Position numbers and translations under genes: made by a program
In this document: positions 22,628 to 34,120 of the stretch, one piece after another
Layout: each line of letters starts with the position of its first letter
Numbering within the stretch: position 1 is the first letter of the stretch
The notes under the pieces: model-generated
Told to the model about the DNA's origin: nothing
What the model saw: only the letters and a program-made list of their open reading frames with translations
The model's database searches: none
Source: Coptis chinensis
Taxonomy: Eukaryota > Streptophyta > Magnoliopsida > Ranunculales > Ranunculaceae
DNA: 64,000 nucleotides
Assembly: GCA_015680905.1 (NCBI GenBank)
Contig: CM027384.1
Coordinates: 69,013,001-69,077,000, forward strand
Direction: 5' to 3'

Positions 22628-24599
22628 GAGGTTGCGGAAAGGATTGGACAACAATTTGATAGCAGCTGGTTCTAACAAAAACATGTGTTTAGGATGATAG
22701 GTTTTGCCATTCAGAAAAGACCAGCAACCCACAAGTTTGCCGCTTGTCTTGTAAATATGTTTTTTTCCCCAAATTAAGCTAGGGTTAGGTGGACCCTCAC
22801 CTGTACTATAAACTATAATTTGTCATACAATTGTTCAGAAGCATCTTCTTCCACTCTTACATGCAAATGATAATCTAGTGGAGAGCTCAAAAAACAACAA
22901 AAGTTACAATTCTTTTGACAAAGACCTGCTTAGTGATCCGCTCCGCTGCCTTGTTACATTTCCTAAACACGAGTATAGGAAACATAATCAAAGGATTGCA
23001 CAAGAACATGTATAGCCTTAACTAGATCAGTACAAAACCATGAAGAATATGTATGTTTTCTAAATATTTGTATGATTTATTTTGGAGATTAAATAAAGAG
23101 CTGTTCTTCAGTGCGCAGGTCGTAAGGTGCGCAGGTCGTATGGGCCTTTGGATTCAGTACTTCTGCCACTAAATACACACGCACCCTTTGGATGAGTGGC
23201 CGAGATGTAATGGCGCACCATACATCTCGCGCACAGTAGATTTAGCCTTAAATAAAATATATCTTTAGAAAATAATAATTTCATTTGCATGATAAATAAA
23301 TAAATAAATTAGATTGATACTAGAAGGTGTTGGATACTTGGATTTGAGACATTTTGTTACTCAATACTTGAGATGTTTGTAGACAGCTTCACATAAATAC
23401 ATACAAATACATGGTTGCAACTTGCAAGTGTTCCACCCTAGGAATGCCATTCGTTCCTGGCAACTCTGCACTCACAATGCAAGATGGATTTTGCACCATT
23501 ATTTCCAATGCAACACTCTTTGAATTGAATTATGTTATATTTTAATTTGAATGCAAAATGATTGTTGCGTCAAACCACTAAGCAACGTCCATTTTGGATT
23601 GATATGTTAATGCGTACCCCCGGTTAAGGGTGCAGCCACATGGCAACATGTTACCTGTGCATAGCTCACTGTAAAATGACCTACCGAAACAAAATCTAGC
23701 AATTGCCAATGGCCAAAGTCTTTAGCTCTTACCACTCATCTCTATTACTAAAGTACACTATAATTAATCTGACTTATTAAATCGAACCACACACACATAT
23801 ATATATATATATACACACTTTCTACCACTAAATGCCCTTATCAAATATTAAAAATAATTGTTCATTGCCTTTAAACCTCTAGGTGATGATAATAGAGGTC
23901 TGTGTTTCAAACTCCCACCACACCAATGAGTTACTGATCTCGTTTAAAAAGAAGCTTACAAAAAAAAAAAAAAAAGGACTACTTCGTCATTTCAGTTTTT
24001 GCTTCCATTTATACCCTTAGTTAAAGAATGAAAAACACAACCAGACACGCAATAATGCAATATATTGAATTGTATGCTATATTTATTACTCATAAATGAC
24101 TTTAATTACCATAAATACATGAAAACCTTTCTCTTTTTGTCTCCCACCTCTTTTGCAAACAGTCAAAATAATAATAATCAGCCATCGCTCAACCTCTTCT
24201 TCGTCACCAAGTATTCAAGCCTCTCATTGTCTTCTTTTTTACTTTTCAGTCATCTAATTAATTAATTTGTTATTTTGGTTTTATGAATTGCTGTTTTCTG
24301 ATGGCATAAACCTAGAGTCCGTTTGATGTTGTTTAACATGTTGCCTCATAAGCCGTTTGAAATACTTTATGGGGCATCGTTGCTATATGCTCAAGTACAT
24401 TATATTGCATAACTTTGGAAAATAAATGAACAGTTATGAGTTTTTTTATTCCAGAACACTAAAACTTTGTTTGCCTTTCTCTTCTATGATAGTAGGACTA
24501 CGCATTTTTACTAGACTTTAGTACTAACTCTTTGTATAAGACGCTTCCCATTCAACTCAGTTAATTAGTTAATTTGATAGCATGCAAGTTTCACATATG
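22628..24599. other. 3' flank of copy A (paralogous to 61,614-63,750)
   Basis: No gene seen. The flank aligns with the copy B flank, including AAGATGGATTTTGCACC and AACGTCCATTTTGGATTG. Extra in A is about 300 bp near 22,755-23,060 with unclear ends, plus the 150-bp insertion at 23,098. A CA/TA dinucleotide run is at about 23,790-23,818 and poly-A near 23,959. Confidence 0.7.
23098..23247. mobile_element. 150-bp MITE with 9-bp target duplication (Mutator-like)
   Basis: Flanked by ttaaataaa at 23,089-23,097 and 23,248-23,256. Copy B has a single ttaaataaa at the paralogous place. The ends are weak inverted repeats (TTCTTCAGTGCGC against ATCTACTGTGCGC). A 9-bp duplication points to the Mutator superfamily. 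Confidence 0.7.
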
Positions 24600-26377
24600 C
24601 GATCGACTCACTTTTTGTGAGACTTCATCTCTACGGTGCTTGGTGAGTAGCTACTAGATATATATAGACAACTCAATCCTTCTTTTATGAATTTTCAGAG
24701 AGGATCTTAATGTTTTATTATTGTTTGTTGGTTAAAGGATGTGTTGAATGGGGAAATGATTGTCAGCCTTATGGTATATTCTATTTGGGTGTTGTCCATT
24801 GTAAAGCAGAAGAAGAGGGAGAATGGGTACAATCCCGAGCACAAATACGAGGTATGTAAAAATGAATTCTACGTACACTAATGGTTTAGAAAACTGTTTA
24901 ATGGGATGAAAATTTGATTGCAATATATGGTATTACCTCTAATTAAAACGGTTCAAAATTGAAGTTTTGGTTTTTGACGTTTTCGGTGATTGGATTGTTC
25001 GTTTTGAATAATGTATTATGTCCAAATTCCAATTGTGTGTGTATGTGTTTTCCCCAACTATTCCAAGTTTAGCATATAGTTAGCTTTATGTTCACAAACA
25101 GTTTAGGCATTGCATGGCGAATATAATAGGCACTAGGAAGGGCTACATAATATGTTTTTACACCCTTAATCCCTTTCAGAAACAAATTATGATTAATTTT
25201 CTTTCTTCTTTCTTTTTTTGGGGACCAACCCGGCCTTGATTCCAATAATGGCCACAAGCGGCACGAGCAGGGAAGGGGGTTACTAACAAAGGACAATTAC
25301 TAAGCTTCTCCCATGAGGTGTTTGGTTAGAAAGGTGTCACTTTGCTGATAAAAGTGTCTCCCATGTATTGTTACAGACTTCCCTTTTGGTCATTATTTTC
25401 AATGTAACGAAAGAAGGATAAACTTCAGAACTTATAGTATGTCATGTTCCTAATTCATTTTGGTGCTTGGTTTAGAGTATCTACTACTCCCTTTTTCGTA
25501 GCATACTTATTAGTGATGATAAATAATAGTTCGAGATAGGGTTGATGGACTTAACGATTGGTTTAGGGAAGTCAATACGTTCATTGTTAGTGCATTCCCT
25601 GTTAGATGTCTTCTGATGATTCTCTCACAAGTGTTGGATCTATGAACCAAATGTTTTATTCAGATGCTTGTCATTAGAGAATAACCAACTCATAGATGGT
25701 TTGAGATTATTGGCCAGCCAAACAATTGGAACTGCATATGAGGATGTTTATGGCATGCACATGCACCTTAGCGAGGCCAAATCCCTAGCTTTAATGAATT
25801 GGTTTCTTATATTTGCCCCCTTATCTGGGTGGATGATCGTAATATTTTGGTTGCCCAAAATCAATGTCAAAGTCGCTAACCCACTAAAGAAAATCCATGA
25901 TTTTCTATTACGCCAAAAATTGTGCGTAAGTTGTTATAGTTGCAATATGAAACACATTGTTTGTCTAAGTTTTAAGGTCTACCTTCTTTTGATCGAGCTT
26001 CGGCTTAATAGACTACATAGCTTTTAAGTTAAATTGGGTTTTCATGATATAGGATGAATGTGGGGGAGAACGATTTGCTTTAGAGGTGTCCTAATGTTTA
26101 AATTCAAGTGGCAGAGATGGGGTCATTTGAAGTGGCTTTGGTGAAACAAGTTTAAGCAGCTTATTGATGTTTTTTATATTTCTAATTATGACTTTGTTTG
26201 TTTTCATATACCTAATAGCTAATTCTAAGGGTGTGCATTGTACTGTTTGGGATTCCTATTTTACGTGTTTTCAGGCTAACAATAGTTTAGCATTAATATG
26301 ATCTTAAGTTTATCTTACAAAACTAAAATTATTCCTGATTTATTATTATCTGTCATAGTGGGTAAGTGTTTAACTAA
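24600..26377. other. Intergenic, unassigned
   Basis: The sequence departs from copy B at 24,600. Short open frames, including 25,668-26,027 on the plus strand, show no family I recognise and use no convincing start. I see no repeat termini. Confidence 0.5.
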
Positions 26378-26382
26378 TTGAG

Positions 26383-26671
26383 TGATGCAATCGCAATTGC
26401 AAAGAAACGAATTATGTGAATTCTCAACTAAAATCAATTCAATTCAATCCAAAAACTAACTTGGCCAAAGGCCGGTCTACAACTCTTTATATAGGAATAC
26501 AACTTCTAAAACAAATAAAACACTCTAAATTCAAAATTAATAATAACCCCAAAATACTCTTATACTAAATAACATCAAAAATACTATAACTAGACCCAAT
26601 TCTAGTACTCCCTAATGACATAGAAACTAATATAAGACTCAATTATCAATGTGAAACCTTAATTCACATTA
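26383..26671 (-). repeat. Left (3') LTR of the gag-only element
   Basis: TGATGCAATCGC...TTCACATTA, paired with 28,094-28,375. Confidence 0.9.
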
Positions 26672-27048
26672 TACTGCCCCACTTGAAGAACTCGACTCCG
26701 ATGAGTTAAAAGTCTTCTTAGATCTCCAATCACTATGACGGTGAGGTGGTAGATAAGCATCCTTCCCAGACTTAGCAAACACAATATGATGAGACGGCCG
26801 ACATCTTTCACAATGGCTAATTATGCAGTATAAACACATGTTGACCTTGAGAAATACAATAAGTGTGTTCTTGTGCACGATAAACAGCTCGGACACTATA
26901 CTACCAAGTGGTGCCTAAAACCAAGTCATAGGCATCAAGACTACTCACATAACAAAGAACATAGTCACTAAAATCTCCCATGCGAACACCAACTCGAGCT
27001 GTCTCTGCTAGTTCCTAAAAATCTCCAACTCTGAAAGAATGAACCTTC

Positions 27049-27730
27049 CTAGGTCGACGATGGATGCACCATAATAGTCAAACCAAGTGTGTCCACCATG
27101 CGACAAGTAATCAAAGAAATATTACTTCCATTATCCAAAACCACATGAGCAGGACAAGTCTTAGAAGCCAGTGAATTATATAAAGTAGCACTCTGTCTAA
27201 ATACATTATCACGTGTAGACTCTGCAATATGTGAAACATGTGCCATAAGCATAGGGAACCTTGTATCTGTTGGAGTAAGAATTCCCTCAGATGTGTATCC
27301 TTGCAGTTTATATTTCGTTTCAAGTTGAGATATCTCCATATCAATAGTCAGAACTGGCTTCTTAGGACAATTTGCTTAAACATGACCTTCTTGACCACAA
27401 CTGTAACATTTAACAATTCTCTTTGGACATATGGGAGTAGCTTTGTAAGATGATAAGCAAACACATTTTCTATCATGGCAATCCACTCAAGGCAAACCTT
27501 GGGTTCCAAAATACCTATAAACTATGGAATATCAACCTTTGGCTTGAACTCATGCTCAGTTGGTGGAGAACGATTCACAATAATGGGATAAGGCAAATTA
27601 CCAACCTTTTCATTCATCAACAAATCTTGTACTTGGCAAAACATACACTGAGAGAAGTCGTCAAATCCACTTTTAATTCTCAATTTTTTCATCCAAAACA
27701 ATGAATTAATAACCATATGTTTTCTCAATT
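27049..27730 (-). pseudogene. Gag zinc knuckle and protease-like remnant of the gag-only element
   Basis: Minus-strand pieces. A knuckle CYSCGQEGHV-stop-ANC (about 27,375-27,415) matches the CX2CX4HX4C spacing, with a stop inside it. The following open stretch 27,339-27,049 ends in VVLDNGSNISLITCRMVDTL, which fits a retropepsin-like fold with DNGS in the active-site position. Upstream, 27,728-27,522 is gag-like and in another frame. The stop and frame changes mean no intact Gag. Confidence 0.65.
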
Positions 27731-27819
27731 ATATCATTCACACTCTTCTCTAATGCCTCAAGCTTCACATTAAGTTCTCTAATTGTAGTCGCCATAAGAA
27801 CAATAATTTTTATTTTCAT

Positions 27820-27900
27820 AGTGAATAGTGTCGCGGTGAACAGTAACCATAAACAATACGTGAACAATGTATATGAACAGTAATGTTAATAGTACCGCAT
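27820..27900. repeat. TGAACAGT short repeat array in the gag-only element
   Basis: Units such as GGTGAACAGTAACCAT and TATGAACAGTAATG repeat next to the leader, like the array at 17,838-17,955. Confidence 0.7.
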
Positions 27901-28093
27901 TTTTTTTAAATCCTAAAAAATTCAAATCTTTTTTCAGAAGAAACAAAAAAAAAACAATTGATATACCTTTGATAGAGTTGCAGAAGCGATTTTTTTTCTC
28001 CACAAATTCTTTTATCTTGTTCAATGATAAGAACAATTAACTAAGACCTTCAAAAGCAATAGAAGCTTTGAAATCTAGGTTTTGATACTAATT

Positions 28094-28375
28094 TGATGCA
28101 ATTGCAATTTCAAATAAATGAATTCTACGAATTCTCAACTAAAATCAATTCAATTCAATCCAAAAACTAACTTGGTAAAAGGCCTACAACTCCTTATATA
28201 GGAATACAAATTATAAAACAAATAAAACACCCTAAATTCGGAATTAATAATAACCCCAAAATACCATCACACTAAATAACCTCAAAATTCTAACTAGACC
28301 AAATTCTAGTACTCCCTAATGACATAAAAACTAATATATGACTCAATTATCAATGTGAAACCCTAATTCACATCA
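28094..28375 (-). repeat. Right (5') LTR of the gag-only element
   Basis: TGATGCAATTGC...TTCACATCA, followed by the target duplication ttgag. Confidence 0.9.
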
Positions 28376-28380
28376 TTGAG

Positions 28381-29365
28381 TTATATGGTGTTAATTGGTT
28401 ACACAATTTTTAGGTGATTTGAAAACGTTTGAGAACCAGTGGCAAATAATAACTTCTCTTTTTTTCCTTTCCTTCCTTTTACATGTGTCTTTATTCTATA
28501 CAAGCACAAGCCTTCGCCAAGAAGTACTTACTTGCTAGTGTCTGTTATAGTTGTTTGCAAGAATTACTTAATTCCTTTATTTTTTATTTCATATAGCTGA
28601 TTTGAAATCACCATTTTTTATGATTTTTCTATTGTTTACTATCCTCAATAATTTATTAATGGGTATCAAAAGACTCTTTTTCTCACATAAGAGTTTCTTA
28701 ATTGAAGCTGCAATAGCTTCTCTATTCATATTTCATAGCTACTGGTGGTAATGAAACTATTATAGTTCTGCCCTCTCTTTGGAGTTTTGCCCTCAATCTG
28801 CTTTGTTTATAAGATTACCATTGTCTGCGTTTATTAAAAGATGCATATAATAGTATTGATTTTCCTCTTTTGTGTGTTACTTCTGTTAATCTTTCCAAGT
28901 GAGGATCTTGATTTTGTATTTGTATTGGTAGTTTTTTAAGTAAGACATTTAGAGTGGGGAATGTGAGAAATAAAGGCCATGATGAGCCTATCTACGACTA
29001 ACACAATGTCTCCCTTATGAAATTGATTCATAATGGTTGATGAAATTTTTTAAGAAAAACAAAGGAAAAAAGATTAATCAATGATATTTCACAAACACGT
29101 GCATTTTTTTTTTTTTGCTTGGTAAGTGTAAATTGTATTAAGAAAAGGGTGCAGTTAGGTGAACTATCAAAAACATGGGAACGTTCGGTAGGATAAATGG
29201 ATTAGTCAAGTTTTTGAAAGTTGAGTAAATACACCAGGCACAATGAAATCACATATTACACACATACACAGACACACACATATATAACTTAACTACTTAA
29301 GGAACTTTCATTTCGGCGTATTTCATATACTATCTACAAATTAAATATTAGTTTTTTCCCCTGCT
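28381..29365. other. Intergenic, nothing recognised
   Basis: AT-rich, with short poly-T runs (for example near 29,107). No coding or repeat structure that I can support. Confidence 0.5.
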
Positions 29366-29370
29366 AAACT

Positions 29371-30393
29371 TGACGTTTGTAGTGTGGTGGTTGAGCTATT
29401 GTGGGTTGTCATTGTTCATCTTAAAGAGAGGGAATGGTTTGATGGCTAAAACCAAAAACTTATCTAAAACTTCTCCTATTCATGTTTCTAATCTCTAGAA
29501 GGGATTGAAAATAAGTTGTCTAAAGTGCTAGGAAGATAAAAACATTGAAAGTTGGTTGCTTTGAATTAAAAACTTGAAATAACAAGAGAAGAAAAAAAAA
29601 TAACTTGGTTAACAAGTCACACTCATTTAATTGTTTCAAATGAGTGTAACATGCTTCTATTAATTGAAATGACAAAAGGGAAGTGTAGAAAACAAGTTGC
29701 TTGATAACAATATTGAAAGAAAAGTATTTAAATGCAAGGAAAGAGTTTAAAGTAAAGAAAGCATAAAGCTTGAACAATGGAAAATAGCAAAACAAGAAAT
29801 TAAACTTGAAATAAAATAAATCTATCTATTCTTTACTCCTAGTTATTTCCTAAAAGGCATGAGTAATAATCTCAACCCTTGCTTTGTCAAGCCAAGAATT
29901 GGATAATGATTTCTCTCTACACTTTTTGTTTATATACCCCTACTTTTACATTTACAGATTTACCCTCTTCCTCTAGATGTAGGACACCTCTTACAATTGT
30001 TTTTCCTTTTCCTTTTTGCTTTATGCTTTATGCTTTCTTTTCTTCTTAAGCAAGCTAGGGCAAGTAAGAGCAATCTAAGACCACTTTCGAGATAAGAACA
30101 TCATCTCCAGTCTTTTGAGCTAAGGACAGAATCTTTAGACTTTTGGGTTTGAGTCCTTGACCGTTGACTTTGACAATGAATTTTCAACACTTTCTCATAT
30201 AAACTTGAGTCTTCCTAAGCAGTGTTAATAGTGCTTCTTTTGGCGCTAAAGTGCATCTTTTACAATAAGTAGTCTGAAATGACCTATAACCTGCAAATAA
30301 AAATAAAAGCTATGAGTTGTCTATTATTATGCGTAAGAATGGTTGTAATGCAGTAATGTAAGTGGATAAAAACGCACATTTGGTTTCTGATCA
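29371..30393 (-). repeat. Left (3') LTR of the pol-less element
   Basis: Pairs with 48,999-50,011 along its length, with scattered differences. Confidence 0.92.
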
Positions 30394-33300
30394 ATTACCC
30401 CCAAACAACATTTTGCTTGTCCTCAAGCGAAAATGAGAGAGATAAAAACTAAGATCACAAATGTGTGATTTGTTATACTAATCTCATTTCACGGAGTGCG
30501 ATTGCATTGACTATATGCAACAAGGCTTAAACCACTAGGAATTCCCTAGTGGATGAGCATAAGCCTTGTGAGAGTTTTTCAGAGAATGTACTCACGAACC
30601 TCCTCTGTCTAGCACAAAGGGTCTTGTCTCCTTATTTATTCTTAGAAGTCAATACATCTCATTAGCGGATAATAATTACATGCTCCTTTGAACTTAGGAT
30701 AACATATGTACAATAATTTAATCGATCATCTAAAGATAAATGCGCATACATGAATGATGAAGTGCAAAAGCAGAGTTATTTTTGAAACTTTTGGAAAGCG
30801 TCCTTAAGGTGGGTTATCATAGGGATGTGTTGAAACACAAATTCTCTGATAGATTCACTCAAGTTTCGTTCTCTCAAGTGCAAATGACACTTATATATTC
30901 CTCACATACATGAATGACGTCCAAAGAAAATTGAGGTCGATTGATCACAATTGCCACTTACTATCAGACCATCCTATTCCTAGTCGAGCTAGAGGTCTTT
31001 TATTATGAGTTATGGGGCTAAGGTGGTGGTTTAGAAATAAAAATGGAATGGAAAACAAAATCTGATAAGTTTAGAAATCGGGTCTTCAAGATACTTGCAA
31101 CTAGAGAAGAACCTTATTCTGTTCTTTGCTTCTGAATTGTGATTCATTCTTTAGCCATTTGGCTTTGTGACTCCATATGATGTTAATTTTTGGGAGTTCT
31201 AACTTTGCTTTTGTTTCTTTTGAATTTGACTCGTTTTTATAAACTTTTGGGAGTTTCGATTTTTTATATGAATCTTTCTTTTCTTTTCTTTTCGAAGCAA
31301 TTAACTATTATGTTTTTGTACAAGACCTTCTATTCACTTTTTACTATTCATCCAATTCTCAACTCGTCAGTTGGGTAAGCTTTTTATTGTGTGTAACAAC
31401 GGTTCAGGGATTAATGGCGAAGAATAAAAAAGTTTATTAAATTTTTGAAGGCTAAAAAGGGGTAACTAGAGGAAAAATATCTTTTTGGGTTTTTAACGTT
31501 TATTTGGCTATATCGATCCAAAAAGGGCCTAAATTCTCTAATAGGATATGGCGTGGTGATCAAGTAAGTGGATGTGTGGTCTTTCTATCCGGACATCATT
31601 TGTGTCATCACTCAATAATCATTCAGATGAGGCTTTTGGCTAGATTCCTATAGGATATGGAACTTAATTACTCTAGCCTTGCTCTTGAAAACTCACTGCT
31701 ATATACAATCCAAAAAGGGCCTAAATTTTCTCATAGGATATGGTGTGGTGATCAAGCAAGTGGATGTGTGGTATTTCTATATGGACATCCTTTGTGTCAT
31801 CACTCAATAATCATTCAGATTAGGCTTTTGGCTAGATTCTTACAGGATATGGAACTTAATTGTTCTAACCTTGGTCTCGGAAACTCAATGTTATATATAA
31901 TCAATGATGTTATGATGCTTATGCATGTCATTCATGAAAAGATGCAGAAACTATTGTACGTATATTAGTCTAAGTTCGAAGAACGAATTCTTACTCTATT
32001 GCTATAATAAGATTTCTAAACCATGTATTTATCATAGAAAAAGGAAACAAAACTTTTAGTACTAAACAGAAAAATATTTTTTGGTATTTTCGAAAATATT
32101 TTAAGAAAGAAAGAAATATACTAATATACATATTATAAAAAATGCCTACTTTTTGCAAAATGTTACTATACCACCCCCAAACAGAAATATGTTTTGTCCT
32201 CAAAGTATGAAGAGATAAGGAAAGAGATTATCATAGAAACATGAGCAAAAAAACGGTAGTACACCTGTATTTTGTTCTTTGTGTTGAAAATATACCACTC
32301 CCAAATAAGTTTGGAGCTTGGGTTGCTAGATGTAGAACAAGAAATACATGGTTTATCTAAATAGTAAGTTATGTAATTATTCTAATATGAAATTTTTAGG
32401 TTTTTGTATTATTTTTGAAAACATATATAATGCAGAAATTCAAAATTTTGGGATGATGCACTTGTATTACCTTCTACTCATATACCAAATTCCACATAAG
32501 AAAATCTAACATGCGTACATGATTATTATTGCACTAACAATTGAAGAAATAAAAAGTGCAAAATGTAAAGTGTGTAAACAACTATCTATACATACACATA
32601 TGAAATGTGTGTGTGTGTGGTTTTTATTTATTTATTTTGTTTTTTTTACAAAAATTGTTTTTCTCAATCAAAAGGTATCTCTAACCATATAAAGGGTTTC
32701 TATAAGAGAATAAAATCATACATTTATCCAGTATCATTTTGGTTACTCTGGGACGTAAGATTTTCATTTTTTATATACTCAAGTTTTTGAAAAACTATTT
32801 AGAGATGTCATAAAGATAACTCGTACAAAAGCTGTGATTTCTAAAGCTAAGTTTGAAAACAAACCATAACAAGTGATCTTAGGCAACTTTCATGTTGGCT
32901 CTTTATTGAACCCAATCCCCAATCCAATCAGACTGTGGTTTCAGTTATGTGTGTTGGGAGATTTACTACACAAGACGTAATATGTCTTGTATGAATAGCA
33001 CGGTGATATGAGCGACCCATAATAACACATAACTGATCCTCAAACCGCCCTTAGAAGAATGGAGATTGCGTACTTCTAAGGGTTAGTCTAGGTGGAATCC
33101 ATTGCCCGTGTTTTTAGAAAATCATAACTATTGTTGTATTGAGAATCATCCATTATAAGCACGGGAAAAACAAGAATTTTTTAAAAAGAATTGTAAAATA
33201 AAGAAATGAAAAATAATATATTCGCTTCATAGAGTAACATTACTCAAACTACGAGTAAAAAGTGCTAGATATACTAGAATGCGCAAGATATATGTGGACT

Positions 33301-33487
33301 AAGATTTCGACGCTTACAACCACACACTCTAAGAGGAAGGCCCGGTTACCTTAAGGTGCACTTCCATGATATAAGAATGGAAAGGAATGCACCAAGACTA
33401 TATGTGGGGTTATTTTAAGTCAGATTCCCCAAGACTATGTATAAGATGGATGATATGTTGTTAGCTATAGACTAATAGTCTAAATAG
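30394..33487 (-). other. 3' non-coding interior of the pol-less element
   Basis: About 3.1 kb without a supported gene. It includes a tandem duplication of roughly 190 bp: AGGATATGG(C/T)GTGGTGATCA with its following sequence occurs near 31,541 and again near 31,735. A GT run is near 32,606. Confidence 0.65.
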
Positions 33488-34120
33488 TTAGATATCAATA
33501 TAGAAAAAATTATTAAAGCATATACCCCCAAATAGAATGAAATGTTGTAATTGGAGTGTAAGATGCAAAATGATAAGAGAAAGTTTATGTAACCCATCAT
33601 GGAATGTATGCAATAACCCATCATGTTTGAATTGTCTAATAGAGTATGAGTGTGGTAGTAGTTGTCCTTTATGAAGCTCAGATGATGCGAAATATGACAT
33701 ACTAGGGTTCTCCATTACTGGAATGATAGACTCTTGAGTTTGTATGTTGGGCAAAGTCTCTTTACTGGGAAGGTTAAAAAAATTATGAAGGACCTCTGAG
33801 GCAATTGGCTCAAGTGCGAATTGGAGGTTTCTTTGAAATGATTTAGTGGTGCAGTCCTCATAAATTGGTGGATTTTTTATGAATGGAGGTTGACTTTCAA
33901 GAGGTGTTAAATTAGGATGGTGATGGTTGGGTGGTGGTTCTTCACATGATCTCAAGGACTCAGAGAATTCTTCATCTAGTTTTGGCGTATCCACAAAATT
34001 GTGGTTCATATCTGCAATAGTAAGGATGTCACAAATTTGTTCCATCGATAAGTTTTTAACGGCCAAACTAAATTGAGATCCACTTTCCACCATAGATTTT
34101 ATTTCCTCCTTCTCGGGCAC
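33488..34120 (-). CDS. Hypothetical 210-codon frame in the pol-less element
   Basis: An open minus-strand frame beginning MPEKEEIKSMVESGSQFSL, with acidic and proline-rich stretches (SCEEPPPNHHHPNL). I recognise no domain. Further minus-strand pieces in other frames lie upstream at 34,353-34,900 (for example DQLYQIMADQTKIIQQMAK and MGNFYNYEPQFSNFPSTQC), rich in Q, S, P and N. They may be remains of a gag-like or family-specific protein. The C-terminal end reads into hydrophobic low-complexity sequence. It may be a residue of decay rather than a working gene. Confidence 0.35.
   Translation of the reverse strand: MPEKEEIKSMVESGSQFSLAVKNLSMEQICDILTIADMNHNFVDTPKLDEEFSESLRSCEEPPPNHHHPNLTPLESQPPFIKNPPIYEDCTTKSFQRNLQFALEPIASEVLHNFFNLPSKETLPNIQTQESIIPVMENPSMSYFASSELHKGQLLPHSYSIRQFKHDGLLHTFHDGLHKLSLIILHLTLQLQHFILFGGICFNNFFYIDI

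Larger units (their letters stand above)
15728..24599 (+). repeat. Duplicated unit A (synthase locus, paralogous to 57,148-63,750)
   Basis: Homology to unit B starts at ATAACGAATT (15,731 and 57,151). It runs through the promoter, the whole synthase gene and about 1.9 kb of 3' flank to GCATGCAAGTTTCACATAT near 24,599/63,749. It is interrupted in A by the LTR element at 16,042-18,405, an extra stretch of about 300 bp near 22,755-23,060, and a 150-bp insertion at 23,098-23,247. In B the interruption is a hAT element at 61,895-62,684. Confidence 0.9.
26383..28375 (-). mobile_element. Gag-only non-autonomous LTR retrotransposon (TR-GAG type)
   Basis: LTRs at 26,383-26,671 (289 bp) and 28,094-28,375 (282 bp) start TGATGCAAT and end CACAT(C/T)A. 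They are flanked by 5-bp duplications ttgag at 26,378-26,382 and 28,376-28,380. On the minus strand a degenerate Met-tRNA-type primer site (TAGTATCAAAAC) adjoins the right LTR and a polypurine tract (AAGTGGGGCAGTA) the left. The 1.4-kb interior encodes only gag/protease remnants. The element depends on another element for reverse transcriptase. Confidence 0.9.

Noticed and set aside
25668..26027. 119-codon plus-strand frame in the intergenic region
   Set aside because: The start is not a standard ATG in good context, no family resemblance, and composition is like the surrounding non-coding DNA.
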